Below, one piece after another: positions 1-8,175 of a DNA stretch of 64,000 nucleotides. Each line of letters starts with the position of its first letter. Positions within the stretch are counted from its first letter, which is position 1. The DNA comes from Pseudorhodobacter turbinis (lineage in GTDB: Bacteria > Pseudomonadota > Alphaproteobacteria > Rhodobacterales > Rhodobacteraceae), in assembly GCF_005234135.1 (NCBI RefSeq), contig NZ_CP039965.1:434001-498000 (forward strand), in the 5' to 3' direction. The notes beneath the pieces were generated by a model. It ran no database searches. It saw nothing but the letters and a program-made list of their open reading frames with translations, and was not told the DNA's origin. The position numbers and the translations under genes were made by a program.

Positions 1-421
1 GGCAGCCATTGCGACGCTCGGCACCCTGCTGTACCACACCGCAAACCGAATTGGGGTAACGCTGGCTGTCGACCCGGTTCAAGATCACCTCGGCCACAGC
101 GAACTGACCCTTGATGGTTTCACCGCGTGCCTCGAAATAAAGGGCTTGTGCAAGACAGGCGAATTGCTCTCCGCCAGTTGCCTTTGGCTGGCCGGAAACC
201 CAGGCGCCGTCATATTTCACCCGCAGCGGCGCCTCTTTGGGGCGCATGGCAATAAGCATATCTTCGGGAATGTTGTTCAGGGCGCGCTGCTCTGCCCCGA
301 TCAAAGAGCCAAGCTGCTGGGTCGGGTTGTTCGACCGGCTGACCGATGTTTCGGCCGTTGCCGTACCCGCCAGTGCCAAAACCAAAGCGGCACTGCCCAA
401 CCATTTTAATCGCACATTCAT
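1..421 (-). CDS. Cell-wall hydrolase, SleB / Hydrolase_2 family (partial, N-terminal part)
   Basis: The frame opens at the ATG at 421 and runs off the left edge, so only the first 140 residues are visible. Residues 1-23 form a Sec-type signal peptide with a likely cut after ATA. A variable linker follows, and a Hydrolase_2 domain begins near residue 87: [13 protein letters not shown] with E97 and E101, then [13 protein letters not shown] and YPNSVCGVV. These are the typical opening motifs of SleB/CwlJ-type peptidoglycan hydrolases. In non-sporulating Alphaproteobacteria such proteins are thought to act in periplasmic wall remodelling rather than germination. The gene is on the same strand as the PPDK-like gene but upstream-separated from nothing visible, so its own downstream context is outside the window. 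The family call is firm; the precise cleavage specificity is not visible. Confidence 0.85.
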   Translation of the reverse strand, partial: MNVRLKWLGSAALVLALAGTATAETSVSRSNNPTQQLGSLIGAEQRALNNIPEDMLIAMRPKEAPLRVKYDGAWVSGQPKATGGEQFACLAQALYFEARGETIKGQFAVAEVILNRVDSQRYPNSVCGVVQQGAERRNGC

Positions 422-601
422 CTGTTCCGTCCCGGTAACCATTTCACCAATTCAAGCAGCGCCGGATCAGCGGCCCCTAAGCTCAATCTGGCCACTGCAT
501 AGCCCAAAAAAAACCGCGAGTCTATGCCTTGCGGCATTAATGCAACAGTAGTTAATTTGACCGCAACCATAAGGAGGGTAGGAGCAAATTTAACTCTTTG
601 T

Positions 602-3157
602 TTAGGTTGTCTTTTTGCGATCCTTATCCAAAAGTGCCAGATGCGCCGCCGCCAGCCGCGCCAAGGGCACCCGGTAGGATGAGCAGGAGACATAATCAAA
701 GCCAGCCTTGCGACAGAAGGCTATTGATTCGGGGTTGCCGCCATGTTCTCCGCAAATCGACAGCGTCAGGTTTGCGCGGGTCTGACGACCACGTTCGGCA
801 CCGATCAACAACAGCTCCCCCACCCCGTCGACGTCCAGAATGTGGAATGGGTCCTCAGGGTACACACCTTGCTGCACATAGGTGTTCATGAAGCGCCCCG
901 CATCATCGCGCGACAACCCGTAGGTCATCTGCGTAAGGTCGTTGGTGCCAAAGGACAGGAAGGCGGCATGCTGGGCGATTTCACCGGCACGCAGGGCCGC
1001 GCGCGGGGTTTCCACCATCACACCCAGCTTGAAGTCGAATTCCGCCCGTGTCGCCGTGCGCACCTTTGCCGCCACCGCATCAATGCGGGTCTTGACCAGC
1101 TCCACCTCGCGCGAGGCCGAGACCAGCGGGATCATGATCTCCGGCACGATAGAGCCGCCGCGGCGCGCGACCTCTACCACGGCCTCAAAGATCGCTTGGG
1201 CCTGCATGTCATAGATTTCCGGCAGCACAATCCCAAGGCGCACACCGCGCATGCCCAGCATCGGGTTGAACTCGGTCAAGGCCTCGGCACGCCGCGTCAC
1301 CTCTGACAGCGGGCGGTCCAATGCCTCGGCCAATTCGCGCAAACCGTCACGCGAATGGGGCAGAAATTCATGCAAGGGTGGATCGAACAATCGGATGCAA
1401 ACCGGCAAACCCTGCATAATTTCAAATAGTTGCACAAAGTCATCGCGCTGCATCGGTAACAGCCGCGCAAGGGCCGTCGCACGGTCATCGGGGGTATCGG
1501 CAAAGATCATCTCGCGCATGGCGACCAGGCGCGCTTCCTCAAAGAACATATGTTCCGTCCGGCACAACCCAATGCCCTGCGCTTCAAAGTTGCGGGCAGT
1601 TTGGGCGTCGGCAGGCGTATCGGCATTGGCACGGATACCGATATCGCGCACATCATCGGCCCATGACAGCAACATCCGGAAGGCATCATCCAGCGCGGGC
1701 GGCAACATTTCCACCTCACCCGCCAACACTTGCCCGGTCGTGCCGTCGATCGTGATCAGATCCCCCTCAACCAGCTTGCGCCCGGATTTGGACAGCAGAA
1801 CCAGCGCCTTCACATCCAGACTTAGGTCCGAGGCCCCCACAACACAGGGCAGGCCAAGCCCACGACCGATCACAGCGGCGTGGCTGGTCATGCCGCCGCG
1901 CTCGGTCAAAACGCCAACCGCCGAATGCATACCGCGAATATCCTCAGGCGCGGTTTCGCGCCGCACAAGGATGCAAGGCTCCCCCCGCGAGGCGCTGGCC
2001 TGGGCCGCGGCCGAGGTGAACACGATCCGTCCCGTGGCGGCCCCCGGACTGGCCGCAATGCCGCGCCCGATCACATCCCGCGTCCCGCGCGGATCGACTT
2101 GCGGGTGCAACAATTCCGACAAGGCGCGGGGTTCGACGCGCAGCAAGGCTTCCTCGCGGGTGATGATGCCATCATTCGCAAGGTCCACCGCAATGCGCAA
2201 ACCGGCGCGACTGGAACGCGGCACACGGACGGCATCAATCACCGCCAAATGGCTGTCGTTGATGGTAAATTCCAGTTGCATCTCTTCGCGCAGCTTAGCA
2301 CGGCAGGCCGCCCCTTGGCGGGCGAGGCTGGCAAACAACTCTGGCGCCAACTCCTCTAGCGAGGGGCCGCGCGGATCGCGGGTCAGGTACAGCGCATCCT
2401 CGCGTTTTTCCGCGATGTCGCTGGATTGGGCCTGCCCCAAAAAGCGCCCCGTGACCTGTTCAAGCCCGGTGACCGGATCAATAAACTGTATAACGCCGCT
2501 GCCCGAAATCCCCTGCCCCAGACCTTGCGCCATCTCCTGCACTACAAGCCCCAATGCAGCCTCCTCGGGGGCGCCCTTGGACTGGCGCAGCAACCGTGCC
2601 GAGGTACCGGCCCAAGCCCGCGACATCGACCGCAAGACCTCGGCCAACTGGCGCGCGGGATCTTCGGGGAAAGGCTCATCCATCTCGTCGCGGTAGGCGC
2701 GCAAGGCATCGCGCAGTGCCTGCGCCGAGGGTTCGGCAATTTCAAACATATCGGGATCAAGGCGGGCGACATGCACCGCATAGCCCTGCACAAACCGCAG
2801 ATAAAGCGCATCAGCTGCCGCCTGCCCATGTGTTTTGACCAAGACAGCATGGCGCGCGGCATTCATCCCGATGTTGAGCACCGTCGACGGCCCGCCCCAT
2901 TCCGGATTTTGCGGGCTTGGCCGCACTGAAACCAGTGGGTTTTCCCCGAAACATTCCAACACGCCCTTGCAATCAAGGCTGCGCCCCGCTGCAATCGCTT
3001 GAATCGTCGTGGCAGGCAAGGCCACCGTACGCGGCACAGGCATATCCAGCCGCAACAGACGCTGCAGGCATTTCGCCCGCCAGCCATGGGCCGTCGCCGC
3101 AATTTCAGCCGATGGGGTGATTTCCACAAAATCGGTGATCGGTTCGAGTTTCTGCAC
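602..3157 (-). CDS. ppdK: Pyruvate, phosphate dikinase-like protein with divergent N-terminal ATP-grasp half
   Basis: PPDK interconverts pyruvate, ATP and phosphate with PEP, AMP and pyrophosphate. This 851-residue protein is a little shorter than the usual 870-900. The swivelling phospho-histidine domain is intact (GGMTSHAAVIGRG, H426). The C-terminal PEP/pyruvate TIM barrel is also intact (GVMVETPRAA, FGTNDLTQMTYG, CGEHGGNP, and the catalytic-type cysteine C825 in YVSCSSYRVP). The N-terminal nucleotide-binding half is recognisable but altered. The usual VRSGA/SMPGMMDT block reads VRPSPQNPEWGGPSTV (residues 78-93), the acidic residue of GEFL-NAQGED is R238, and the QTR-type motif is DAVR (308-311). 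The start is GTG at 3157, with AAAAGGG seven bases upstream. The fold is certain, but full dikinase activity is doubtful; it could be a PEP-dependent relative with another partner reaction. Confidence 0.8.
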   Translation of the reverse strand: MQKLEPITDFVEITPSAEIAATAHGWRAKCLQRLLRLDMPVPRTVALPATTIQAIAAGRSLDCKGVLECFGENPLVSVRPSPQNPEWGGPSTVLNIGMNAARHAVLVKTHGQAAADALYLRFVQGYAVHVARLDPDMFEIAEPSAQALRDALRAYRDEMDEPFPEDPARQLAEVLRSMSRAWAGTSARLLRQSKGAPEEAALGLVVQEMAQGLGQGISGSGVIQFIDPVTGLEQVTGRFLGQAQSSDIAEKREDALYLTRDPRGPSLEELAPELFASLARQGAACRAKLREEMQLEFTINDSHLAVIDAVRVPRSSRAGLRIAVDLANDGIITREEALLRVEPRALSELLHPQVDPRGTRDVIGRGIAASPGAATGRIVFTSAAAQASASRGEPCILVRRETAPEDIRGMHSAVGVLTERGGMTSHAAVIGRGLGLPCVVGASDLSLDVKALVLLSKSGRKLVEGDLITIDGTTGQVLAGEVEMLPPALDDAFRMLLSWADDVRDIGIRANADTPADAQTARNFEAQGIGLCRTEHMFFEEARLVAMREMIFADTPDDRATALARLLPMQRDDFVQLFEIMQGLPVCIRLFDPPLHEFLPHSRDGLRELAEALDRPLSEVTRRAEALTEFNPMLGMRGVRLGIVLPEIYDMQAQAIFEAVVEVARRGGSIVPEIMIPLVSASREVELVKTRIDAVAAKVRTATRAEFDFKLGVMVETPRAALRAGEIAQHAAFLSFGTNDLTQMTYGLSRDDAGRFMNTYVQQGVYPEDPFHILDVDGVGELLLIGAERGRQTRANLTLSICGEHGGNPESIAFCRKAGFDYVSCSSYRVPLARLAAAHLALLDKDRKKTT

Positions 3158-3241
3158 TGCGGCACCCTTTTCTTTTTCTGGCGCAGCATACGCGGATCAA
3201 TGGGTCACGCAAGCATTTCGGTTGGCTGCAAAACCTTTGCG

Positions 3242-4195
3242 CTATTTCGGGCCCCGCGTTCGCTGCAACAAAAGGCTGATACGCGGTTGCGTGCCGGTTT
3301 CCGGACGAGAGCGCGATCGCAGCACCGGGCTATTTTTGGAAACCTTGCCCTTGCTTTCACGCAGCACGATATAGACGCCGCTGGACATGATAACCCCGGC
3401 CCCCACCAGTGTCAGGCTGTCTGGCGACTCGCTGAAGATCACATAGCCAAAGATTGTGGCCCAGATCATCTGGCTGTATTGCATGGGTGCGACGATCACC
3501 GCCTCGGCCGATTTATAGGCGGCGATGACAAACAGGCTGGCCACAAAGGCACAGGCGGCGATGACGGCGACCATGCCCAGATGTTCTATCGGCATCGGTT
3601 CATAAACAAAGGGCAGTACCGCGCCCAAGACCAGAAAATTCGCAACCATCGGAAACATCAGCAACACGACCGAGCGTTCGTCATTCCCGATCTTGCGCAC
3701 AATCACCGAGGAAAGCGACGAACATACCGCCGCCGCCAGCGCCGCCGCGTGGCCAAGGCCAAGCGAGCTGCCGGTGGGGCGCAGCACGATCATCACACCG
3801 GCAAGCCCCACAACAATGGCCATGCCCCGCCGGATGCCGACTTTTTCTCCCAAAATCGGGATCGCCAGCAGGGTGATCAGCAAGGGGGCGGCGAACAAAA
3901 TTGCATAGGTCTGCGTCAACGGCAGCACCGAGAACGCATAGAACGCCGAGATGCCGGTTATCATCGTAGAACAAGTGCGCAACAAGCTCCACCATGGGTG
4001 GCGCGGGCGCAGGTTGCCATCATTACGGTCCCCGATCAGCATCAATGCCACCAAGGGAAAGCCAAGCAGAACAGAGAAGAACACAATCTGCACCGGCGAA
4101 TAATGCGCGCCAAGAAACTTTACGAACACATCATGCGTTGAGTAAATCGCAAAGGCGGCCAGCGCCATCAAGGCTCCGCGCAGGTTAGATGTCAT
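3242..4195 (-). CDS. EamA/DMT-family transporter
   Basis: This is a 317-residue integral membrane protein with two EamA repeats, about ten hydrophobic segments in all. The repeats are recognisable from the AYAILFAAPLLITLLAIPILGEKVG-type segment, which is split here across residues around 90-115, and the C-terminal GAGVIMSSGVYIVLRES end. DMT proteins are usually inner-membrane exporters of amino acids, their derivatives or other metabolites; the substrate cannot be read from sequence. I use the ATG at 4195 rather than the GTG at 4204 because AAGGGTG lies eight bases ahead of it. It is strongly similar in layout to the transporter at 5813-6826. A perfect palindrome TTAGCGCTAA lies about 53 bases upstream and may be its operator. 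Confidence 0.9.
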   Translation of the reverse strand: MTSNLRGALMALAAFAIYSTHDVFVKFLGAHYSPVQIVFFSVLLGFPLVALMLIGDRNDGNLRPRHPWWSLLRTCSTMITGISAFYAFSVLPLTQTYAILFAAPLLITLLAIPILGEKVGIRRGMAIVVGLAGVMIVLRPTGSSLGLGHAAALAAAVCSSLSSVIVRKIGNDERSVVLLMFPMVANFLVLGAVLPFVYEPMPIEHLGMVAVIAACAFVASLFVIAAYKSAEAVIVAPMQYSQMIWATIFGYVIFSESPDSLTLVGAGVIMSSGVYIVLRESKGKVSKNSPVLRSRSRPETGTQPRISLLLQRTRGPK

Positions 4196-4247
4196 AGCAG
4201 GCACCCTTAATTCCGGTCAGGTCAGCTCCACTATGGTTCTGCCTGTG

Positions 4248-4257
4248 TTAGCGCTAA
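4248..4257. promoter_or_regulatory. Palindrome TTAGCGCTAA, candidate LacI-type operator
   Basis: A perfect 10-base palindrome lies between the end of the ornithine-cyclodeaminase homologue (4274) and the start of the EamA transporter (4195, minus strand). A central CG flanked by TTAG/CTAA arms resembles operators of LacI-family regulators in Alphaproteobacteria. No LacI gene is in the window, so the regulator would be elsewhere. This is a sequence resemblance only. Confidence 0.35.
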
Positions 4258-4273
4258 TACGCAAGTCGGCAGC

Positions 4274-5188
4274 TTACCGCATTTTCCAAGCTTGCAAGAT
4301 ATAGGCCGCTGTCATCAAGTCCAGATGCGCCCCGCCGCCGTTCTTGGCGATGGTGATTTCATCGTCGGACCGGCGGGTATAGATGCCCTTGCCCAGATCA
4401 TAGAAATCAGCGGCGATATGCCCTTCAGAGATCGCGCCGCTGGCGATAGGGATCATCAGTTCTCCGATATGGTGGAGGGTGGTGGCGCGGGCATCGACGA
4501 ACAGCCGCGCCCGTGTCAGCGCGCGGTCGTCAACCTCGCGCATGTCCGGCCGAAACGCCCCGATCAGGTCCAGATGCTGGCCCGGTTGCAGCCATTCCCC
4601 CATGATCAGCGGCTCTTTGGACATGGTGGCGGTGCAAATGATATCGGCCTGTGCCACCGCGCCTGCAAGATCGGTGACGGCGGTGATGCCATGCGCATCG
4701 GCAAAGGCCTTGGCCGATACCGGATTGCGCGCCCAGACGGAAAACTCCGCCCCCGTAAAACTGCTGGAATAAGCCTGGATCATCGAAGCGGCCACCGTTC
4801 CGGCCCCCACCAGCAAGATCTTGCGGCTGTCCTTGCGCGCCAGTTTTTTGGCGGCAAGCAAGCTGTCGCCAGCGGTTTTCCATTTGGTCACAAGGTGGAA
4901 ATCCACCAGCGCCTCCAACTCCCCCGTCTGATCACCGTAAAGCGTGACAGAGCCGTTGATCGTAGCCTTACCATGCGCGCCATTGCCCGGAAAAATCGTG
5001 GCGCATTTCACCAATTGCCCCAAACCGTCAATCCATGCGGCACGGTTCAAAAGCGTATCTGCCCCGCGATAGAGGAAGCTATCGCCGACCTCAGCCTGTG
5101 GCAGGCGGTGGCCGGCCTCCAGCGCATCCGTCAGCGCGTGCCAGTCCAACAGGCTTTCTGCCTCGGCAGGGACGATTTCGATGCTCAT
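4274..5188 (-). CDS. Ornithine cyclodeaminase / mu-crystallin family protein
   Basis: A 304-residue NAD(P)-dependent protein of the OCD/mu-crystallin family. Members include ornithine cyclodeaminase, alanine dehydrogenase, ketimine reductases and tauropine-type enzymes. Visible features are the substrate-side KCATIFPGN segment, the GELEALVDFHLVTKWKTAGDSLLAAK region with the family lysine, and the Rossmann motif VGAGTVAASMI near residues 127-137. The C-terminus has a GAFRPDMREVD motif typical of the family. It overlaps the upstream HAD gene by four bases (ATGA), so the two are translationally coupled. The neighbouring EamA exporters suggest handling of an amino acid or imino acid, but the substrate cannot be assigned. 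Confidence 0.88.
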   Translation of the reverse strand: MSIEIVPAEAESLLDWHALTDALEAGHRLPQAEVGDSFLYRGADTLLNRAAWIDGLGQLVKCATIFPGNGAHGKATINGSVTLYGDQTGELEALVDFHLVTKWKTAGDSLLAAKKLARKDSRKILLVGAGTVAASMIQAYSSSFTGAEFSVWARNPVSAKAFADAHGITAVTDLAGAVAQADIICTATMSKEPLIMGEWLQPGQHLDLIGAFRPDMREVDDRALTRARLFVDARATTLHHIGELMIPIASGAISEGHIAADFYDLGKGIYTRRSDDEITIAKNGGGAHLDLMTAAYILQAWKMR

Positions 5189-5811
5189 GGCATGGCCTCC
5201 TTATCGGTCAGTAATTGTGCCGCAACCAAGCGGTCCGCCCAGCCTTGCGGGTGGGTAAAATGATGGGTCTGCCAACCGCGCGCGGCGGCGGCCTCGATAT
5301 TTTCCAGCCGGTCATCGGTAAAGAGCAACCCTTCGGGGGCAATGCCGCAATCGGCCTCTAGCATCTGGTAAATGACAGGCGCGGGCTTTGTCACCCCCAT
5401 ACGGGCGGAAACATAGGCGCGATCAAACTCGGCCAAGAAATCATATTGAGTTTGGGCATAGGCAAAGGTGTCATCGCCAAAATTCGTCAGCGCAAAGACT
5501 GGCACCCCCTTGGCCCGCAAGCGTCGCAACAAGGTGATGGAATGCTCGATGCGCGGCGCGGCCAGCTTGGCCCAACGGTCATGCCACCAGCGGATCTCGT
5601 CCTCCCACATGGGATGCTGGGCGGCTGTCGCGTAAACCGTTTCGCGGAACGGGGCGCCTGCATCGATACGCTCGTTCATCGCGTGCAAGTCCACCGCGTC
5701 AAACAGGGCCTCACGCCGCGCTTCCCCCAGAACAGCGTCGTAATAACGCTCGGGTTGCCACTCGATCAGCACATTGCCGATATCGAAAACCACCGCCTCG
5801 GGTGTTTGCAT
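5185..5811 (-). CDS. HAD-superfamily hydrolase (YihX-like phosphatase)
   Basis: A 208-residue HAD-superfamily phosphatase. Motif I is VFDIGNVLIEW near the N-terminus (the second aspartate is replaced by asparagine-valine, as in the YihX/epoxide-hydrolase-N subgroup). Motif II is ALTNFGDD, motif III is the lysine in GVTKPAPVIY, and motif IV is LFTDDRLENIEAA. I choose the ATG at 5811 over an upstream GTG/ATG because GGAGG sits seven bases ahead of it, and it lies one base after the stop of the upstream EamA gene. It overlaps the following cyclodeaminase gene by four bases. The likely role is dephosphorylating a small sugar or nucleotide phosphate; the exact substrate is unknown. Confidence 0.88.
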   Translation of the reverse strand: MQTPEAVVFDIGNVLIEWQPERYYDAVLGEARREALFDAVDLHAMNERIDAGAPFRETVYATAAQHPMWEDEIRWWHDRWAKLAAPRIEHSITLLRRLRAKGVPVFALTNFGDDTFAYAQTQYDFLAEFDRAYVSARMGVTKPAPVIYQMLEADCGIAPEGLLFTDDRLENIEAAAARGWQTHHFTHPQGWADRLVAAQLLTDKEAMP

Positions 5812-5812
5812 C

Positions 5813-6826
5813 TTACGCCTCCGGGTCACCGCCTAGGGCCGTAGATCGCAGGTTTCCGGGCACGGATGCAAGGGGGGGCGTATCGGGATGGGCGCGGGTT
5901 TCACGCAAGACGGTATAAAGCCCCGCACCGCAAATCAACGCAATCCCCCCCCAAGCCACCGGATCAGGCCATTCGCCAAAGACCACAACGCCAAAGACAA
6001 TCGCCAGCGGCATCGAGACATATTCAAACGGCGCCACCACCGCCGCCTCACAAGAGCGGTACGCATGCGTAATCAACAGCGCCCCCACAACCGAGGCACA
6101 GCCGATCAACCCGAGGATCGGCATATCCGCCAGATCCGGCCACTCCCACGCGCGGGTCAGGAAGGCCAGCGAGGCATTTGCCTCACTCGCAAAGGCACCG
6201 CCGCCAAGTATCAGGCCGCTGATTGCGCAGATGCCGATAAAGGTAAGCTGGATATAAAGCGTCAAGGTCACCGCACTTTCGGTCGTCCCCAGACGGCGGG
6301 TCAGCATATGCAGCATCGCATAGCAAAAGGCAGCAAATAGCGGCAGCAACATCGCGGGGTGGAATATCCCCGCCCCCGGCCGCAACATCACGATCACGCC
6401 CAAAAGCCCGACCCCGACCGCCGCCCACCGGCGCGGACCTACCTTTTCGCCCAGCATCGGCACCGAGAGTGCGGTGATCAGCAACGGCGCGATGAAGAAC
6501 AGCGCCACGGCCTCGGCCATCGGCATCACCGCCAGCCCAAGGAAAAAGCACAAGTTGGAGGTCACGACGAAACTGCCGCGCACCAGATGCATCCCCAAAC
6601 GGCGGGTGCGAAAGGCCGCCAGCCCCCCGCGTGACGGCAGCACAATTGCCAGCATCAGCGCCATCCCGATCAGGGACCGGATCAACACAATCTGATGCAA
6701 GGCATAGCCCCCGCTCAGAAACTTGACCGAGGCGTCATTGATCGAAAAAAAGCAAGAGGCCCCCATCGCGCTGGCAATGCCAAGCAACAGGATGCGGCGG
6801 TCGGGTGTGGTGCTTGCATATGTCAT
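5813..6826 (-). CDS. EamA/DMT-family transporter, paralogue of the one at 3242
   Basis: A 337-residue membrane protein with the two EamA repeats and about ten hydrophobic stretches (for example FFIAPLLITALSVPMLGEKVG and, near the end, GGIALICGAGLYTVLRET). The ends and the AEAVALFFIAPLLI region match the transporter at 3242-4195 closely, so the two look like an old duplication, now separated by the HAD and cyclodeaminase genes. The longest frame would start at 6916 and run into the DUF188 gene; the ATG at 6826 avoids this and begins just before the first membrane segment, so I use it. Its stop is one base from the HAD start, so all four genes may be one transcription unit. Confidence 0.88.
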   Translation of the reverse strand: MTYASTTPDRRILLLGIASAMGASCFFSINDASVKFLSGGYALHQIVLIRSLIGMALMLAIVLPSRGGLAAFRTRRLGMHLVRGSFVVTSNLCFFLGLAVMPMAEAVALFFIAPLLITALSVPMLGEKVGPRRWAAVGVGLLGVIVMLRPGAGIFHPAMLLPLFAAFCYAMLHMLTRRLGTTESAVTLTLYIQLTFIGICAISGLILGGGAFASEANASLAFLTRAWEWPDLADMPILGLIGCASVVGALLITHAYRSCEAAVVAPFEYVSMPLAIVFGVVVFGEWPDPVAWGGIALICGAGLYTVLRETRAHPDTPPLASVPGNLRSTALGGDPEA

Positions 6827-6875
6827 GCCGACACTAGGCCGGTCCGCCTGCGACCTGTCTATCCCGGTTGCGACA

Positions 6876-7328
6876 CTATCCGCGTTTTGCCGCCTGAACG
6901 ACCCGCTCCAGCGCATCCAAAAACCGCGAGCGATCCGCCTTGGAAAAGGGTTTGCCGCCGCCTTGGCGAAAGGGGTCAGCGCTGCGCAGATCCTGCATCA
7001 GGTCTCGGGTCGCCAGAACCTGCCCGATATTGCGCAGGTGCAACTCTTCGCCATTGTGTTTGAGGACTTTCGCACCCCCCTGCACACAACGATCCGCAAG
7101 CGGGATGTCGCCCGTGATCACCACATCCCCCGCGCCTGCATTATCCGCGATCCACATATCCGCCTCATCCGGCCCGTCAGACACAAAAACACTGTCAACC
7201 AATGGGTTGGCCGAAGGCCGGATACCACCGTTGGACACCAGCACCATGCGGATACCGTGACGTGTGGCGACCTTTTCGGCTTCGGCCTTGACGGGACAGG
7301 CATCGGCATCAATATAAATTACGGTCAT
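6876..7328 (-). CDS. YaiI/YqxD family (DUF188) protein
   Basis: A 150-residue protein of the DUF188 (YaiI/YqxD) family, related by fold to PIN/NYN-type nucleases. Conserved features are the N-terminal [18 protein letters not shown], the middle [25 protein letters not shown] with its aspartates, and [24 protein letters not shown]. The aspartate-rich pattern suggests metal-dependent RNA handling, but no member has a settled biochemical function known to me. It lies 50 bases upstream of the EamA gene at 6826 and six bases downstream of fghA on the same strand, so it may be co-transcribed with either. Length and all motifs fit the family. Confidence 0.92.
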   Translation of the reverse strand: MTVIYIDADACPVKAEAEKVATRHGIRMVLVSNGGIRPSANPLVDSVFVSDGPDEADMWIADNAGAGDVVITGDIPLADRCVQGGAKVLKHNGEELHLRNIGQVLATRDLMQDLRSADPFRQGGGKPFSKADRSRFLDALERVVQAAKRG

Positions 7329-7334
7329 TGGGCG

Positions 7335-8165
7335 TTACGCATAAAGCGCCTCAGCGTGGAAGTTGATGTGATCTTCCATAAAGGTCGACACAAAGTAATA
7401 GCTGTGATCATAGCCCTTTTGCATCCGGAAAATCATGTTCTGGCGTGCGCTGGCGGCAGCCTCGGCCAAGGCCTCGGGGCGCAGCAATTCAAGGAACTGG
7501 TCAGAGCTGCCTTGATCAATCAGCATCGGCCCGTCAAAGCCACGCTTCTTCATCAAAAGGCAGGCGTCATGCGCGGCCCATTTCGCCTCATCCGCGCCAA
7601 GATAGGCGGTGAACTGCTTGCGGCCCCATTCGCTGGCACTGGGGTTGGCGATCGGGGCGAAGGCCGAGGCAGAGCGGAACCGCCCCGGAAAGGACATCGC
7701 AATCGTCAAGGCCCCATGCCCGCCCATCGAATGGCCCGTAATCGCCTGCCGCCCTTCGTCCAGCGGATAGGCGCTGAACAAACGATGGGGCAATTCCTCA
7801 GTGAGGTAATCCCACATACGGAAATTCGGCGCCCAAGGTCCTTCGGTGGCGTTGACATAAAAGCCCGCGCCCTGCCCCAGATCATAGGCCTCATCATCGG
7901 CGATATCGGCGCCGCGCGGGCTGGTATCGGGGAAAATCAGGGCAAGGCCTTGCTGTGCAGCCCATGCCTGCGCGCCCGCCTTTTCCATCGCGTTCTGATG
8001 CGTGCAGGTCAGGCCCGACAGATACCAGACCACCGGAACCGGCTCATGCTCGGCCTCTTCGGGCAGGAAAAGGCCGAATGTCATGTCGCAACCGCAGGCC
8101 TCGGATGCATGGCTATAGACGCCCTGAACGCCACCAAAAGCGCGATTTTCTGAAATGGTTTTCAT
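7335..8165 (-). CDS. fghA: S-formylglutathione hydrolase
   Basis: This enzyme hydrolyses S-formylglutathione to formate and glutathione, the second step of glutathione-dependent formaldehyde detoxification. The 276 residues match the esterase-D family length. The alpha/beta-hydrolase triad is visible as S146 in GHSMGGHGA, D222 in DQGSSDQFL and H254 in KGYDHSYYF. The family segments VVWYLSGLTCTHQN and APNFRMWDYLTEELP are also present. The usual partner, glutathione-dependent formaldehyde dehydrogenase (adhC/flhA), is not adjacent; the next gene is an AEC carrier ten bases upstream. In roseobacters formaldehyde arises from demethylation of methylated compounds, which would fit the carnitine and choline-sulfate genes elsewhere in the window. 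Confidence 0.95.
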   Translation of the reverse strand: MKTISENRAFGGVQGVYSHASEACGCDMTFGLFLPEEAEHEPVPVVWYLSGLTCTHQNAMEKAGAQAWAAQQGLALIFPDTSPRGADIADDEAYDLGQGAGFYVNATEGPWAPNFRMWDYLTEELPHRLFSAYPLDEGRQAITGHSMGGHGALTIAMSFPGRFRSASAFAPIANPSASEWGRKQFTAYLGADEAKWAAHDACLLMKKRGFDGPMLIDQGSSDQFLELLRPEALAEAAASARQNMIFRMQKGYDHSYYFVSTFMEDHINFHAEALYA

Positions 8166-8175
8166 GTCTTTCCCT

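Noticed and set aside
6827-6916. Longer N-terminus for the second EamA transporter
   Set aside because: It overlaps the DUF188 gene, is polar and unlike the family N-terminus.
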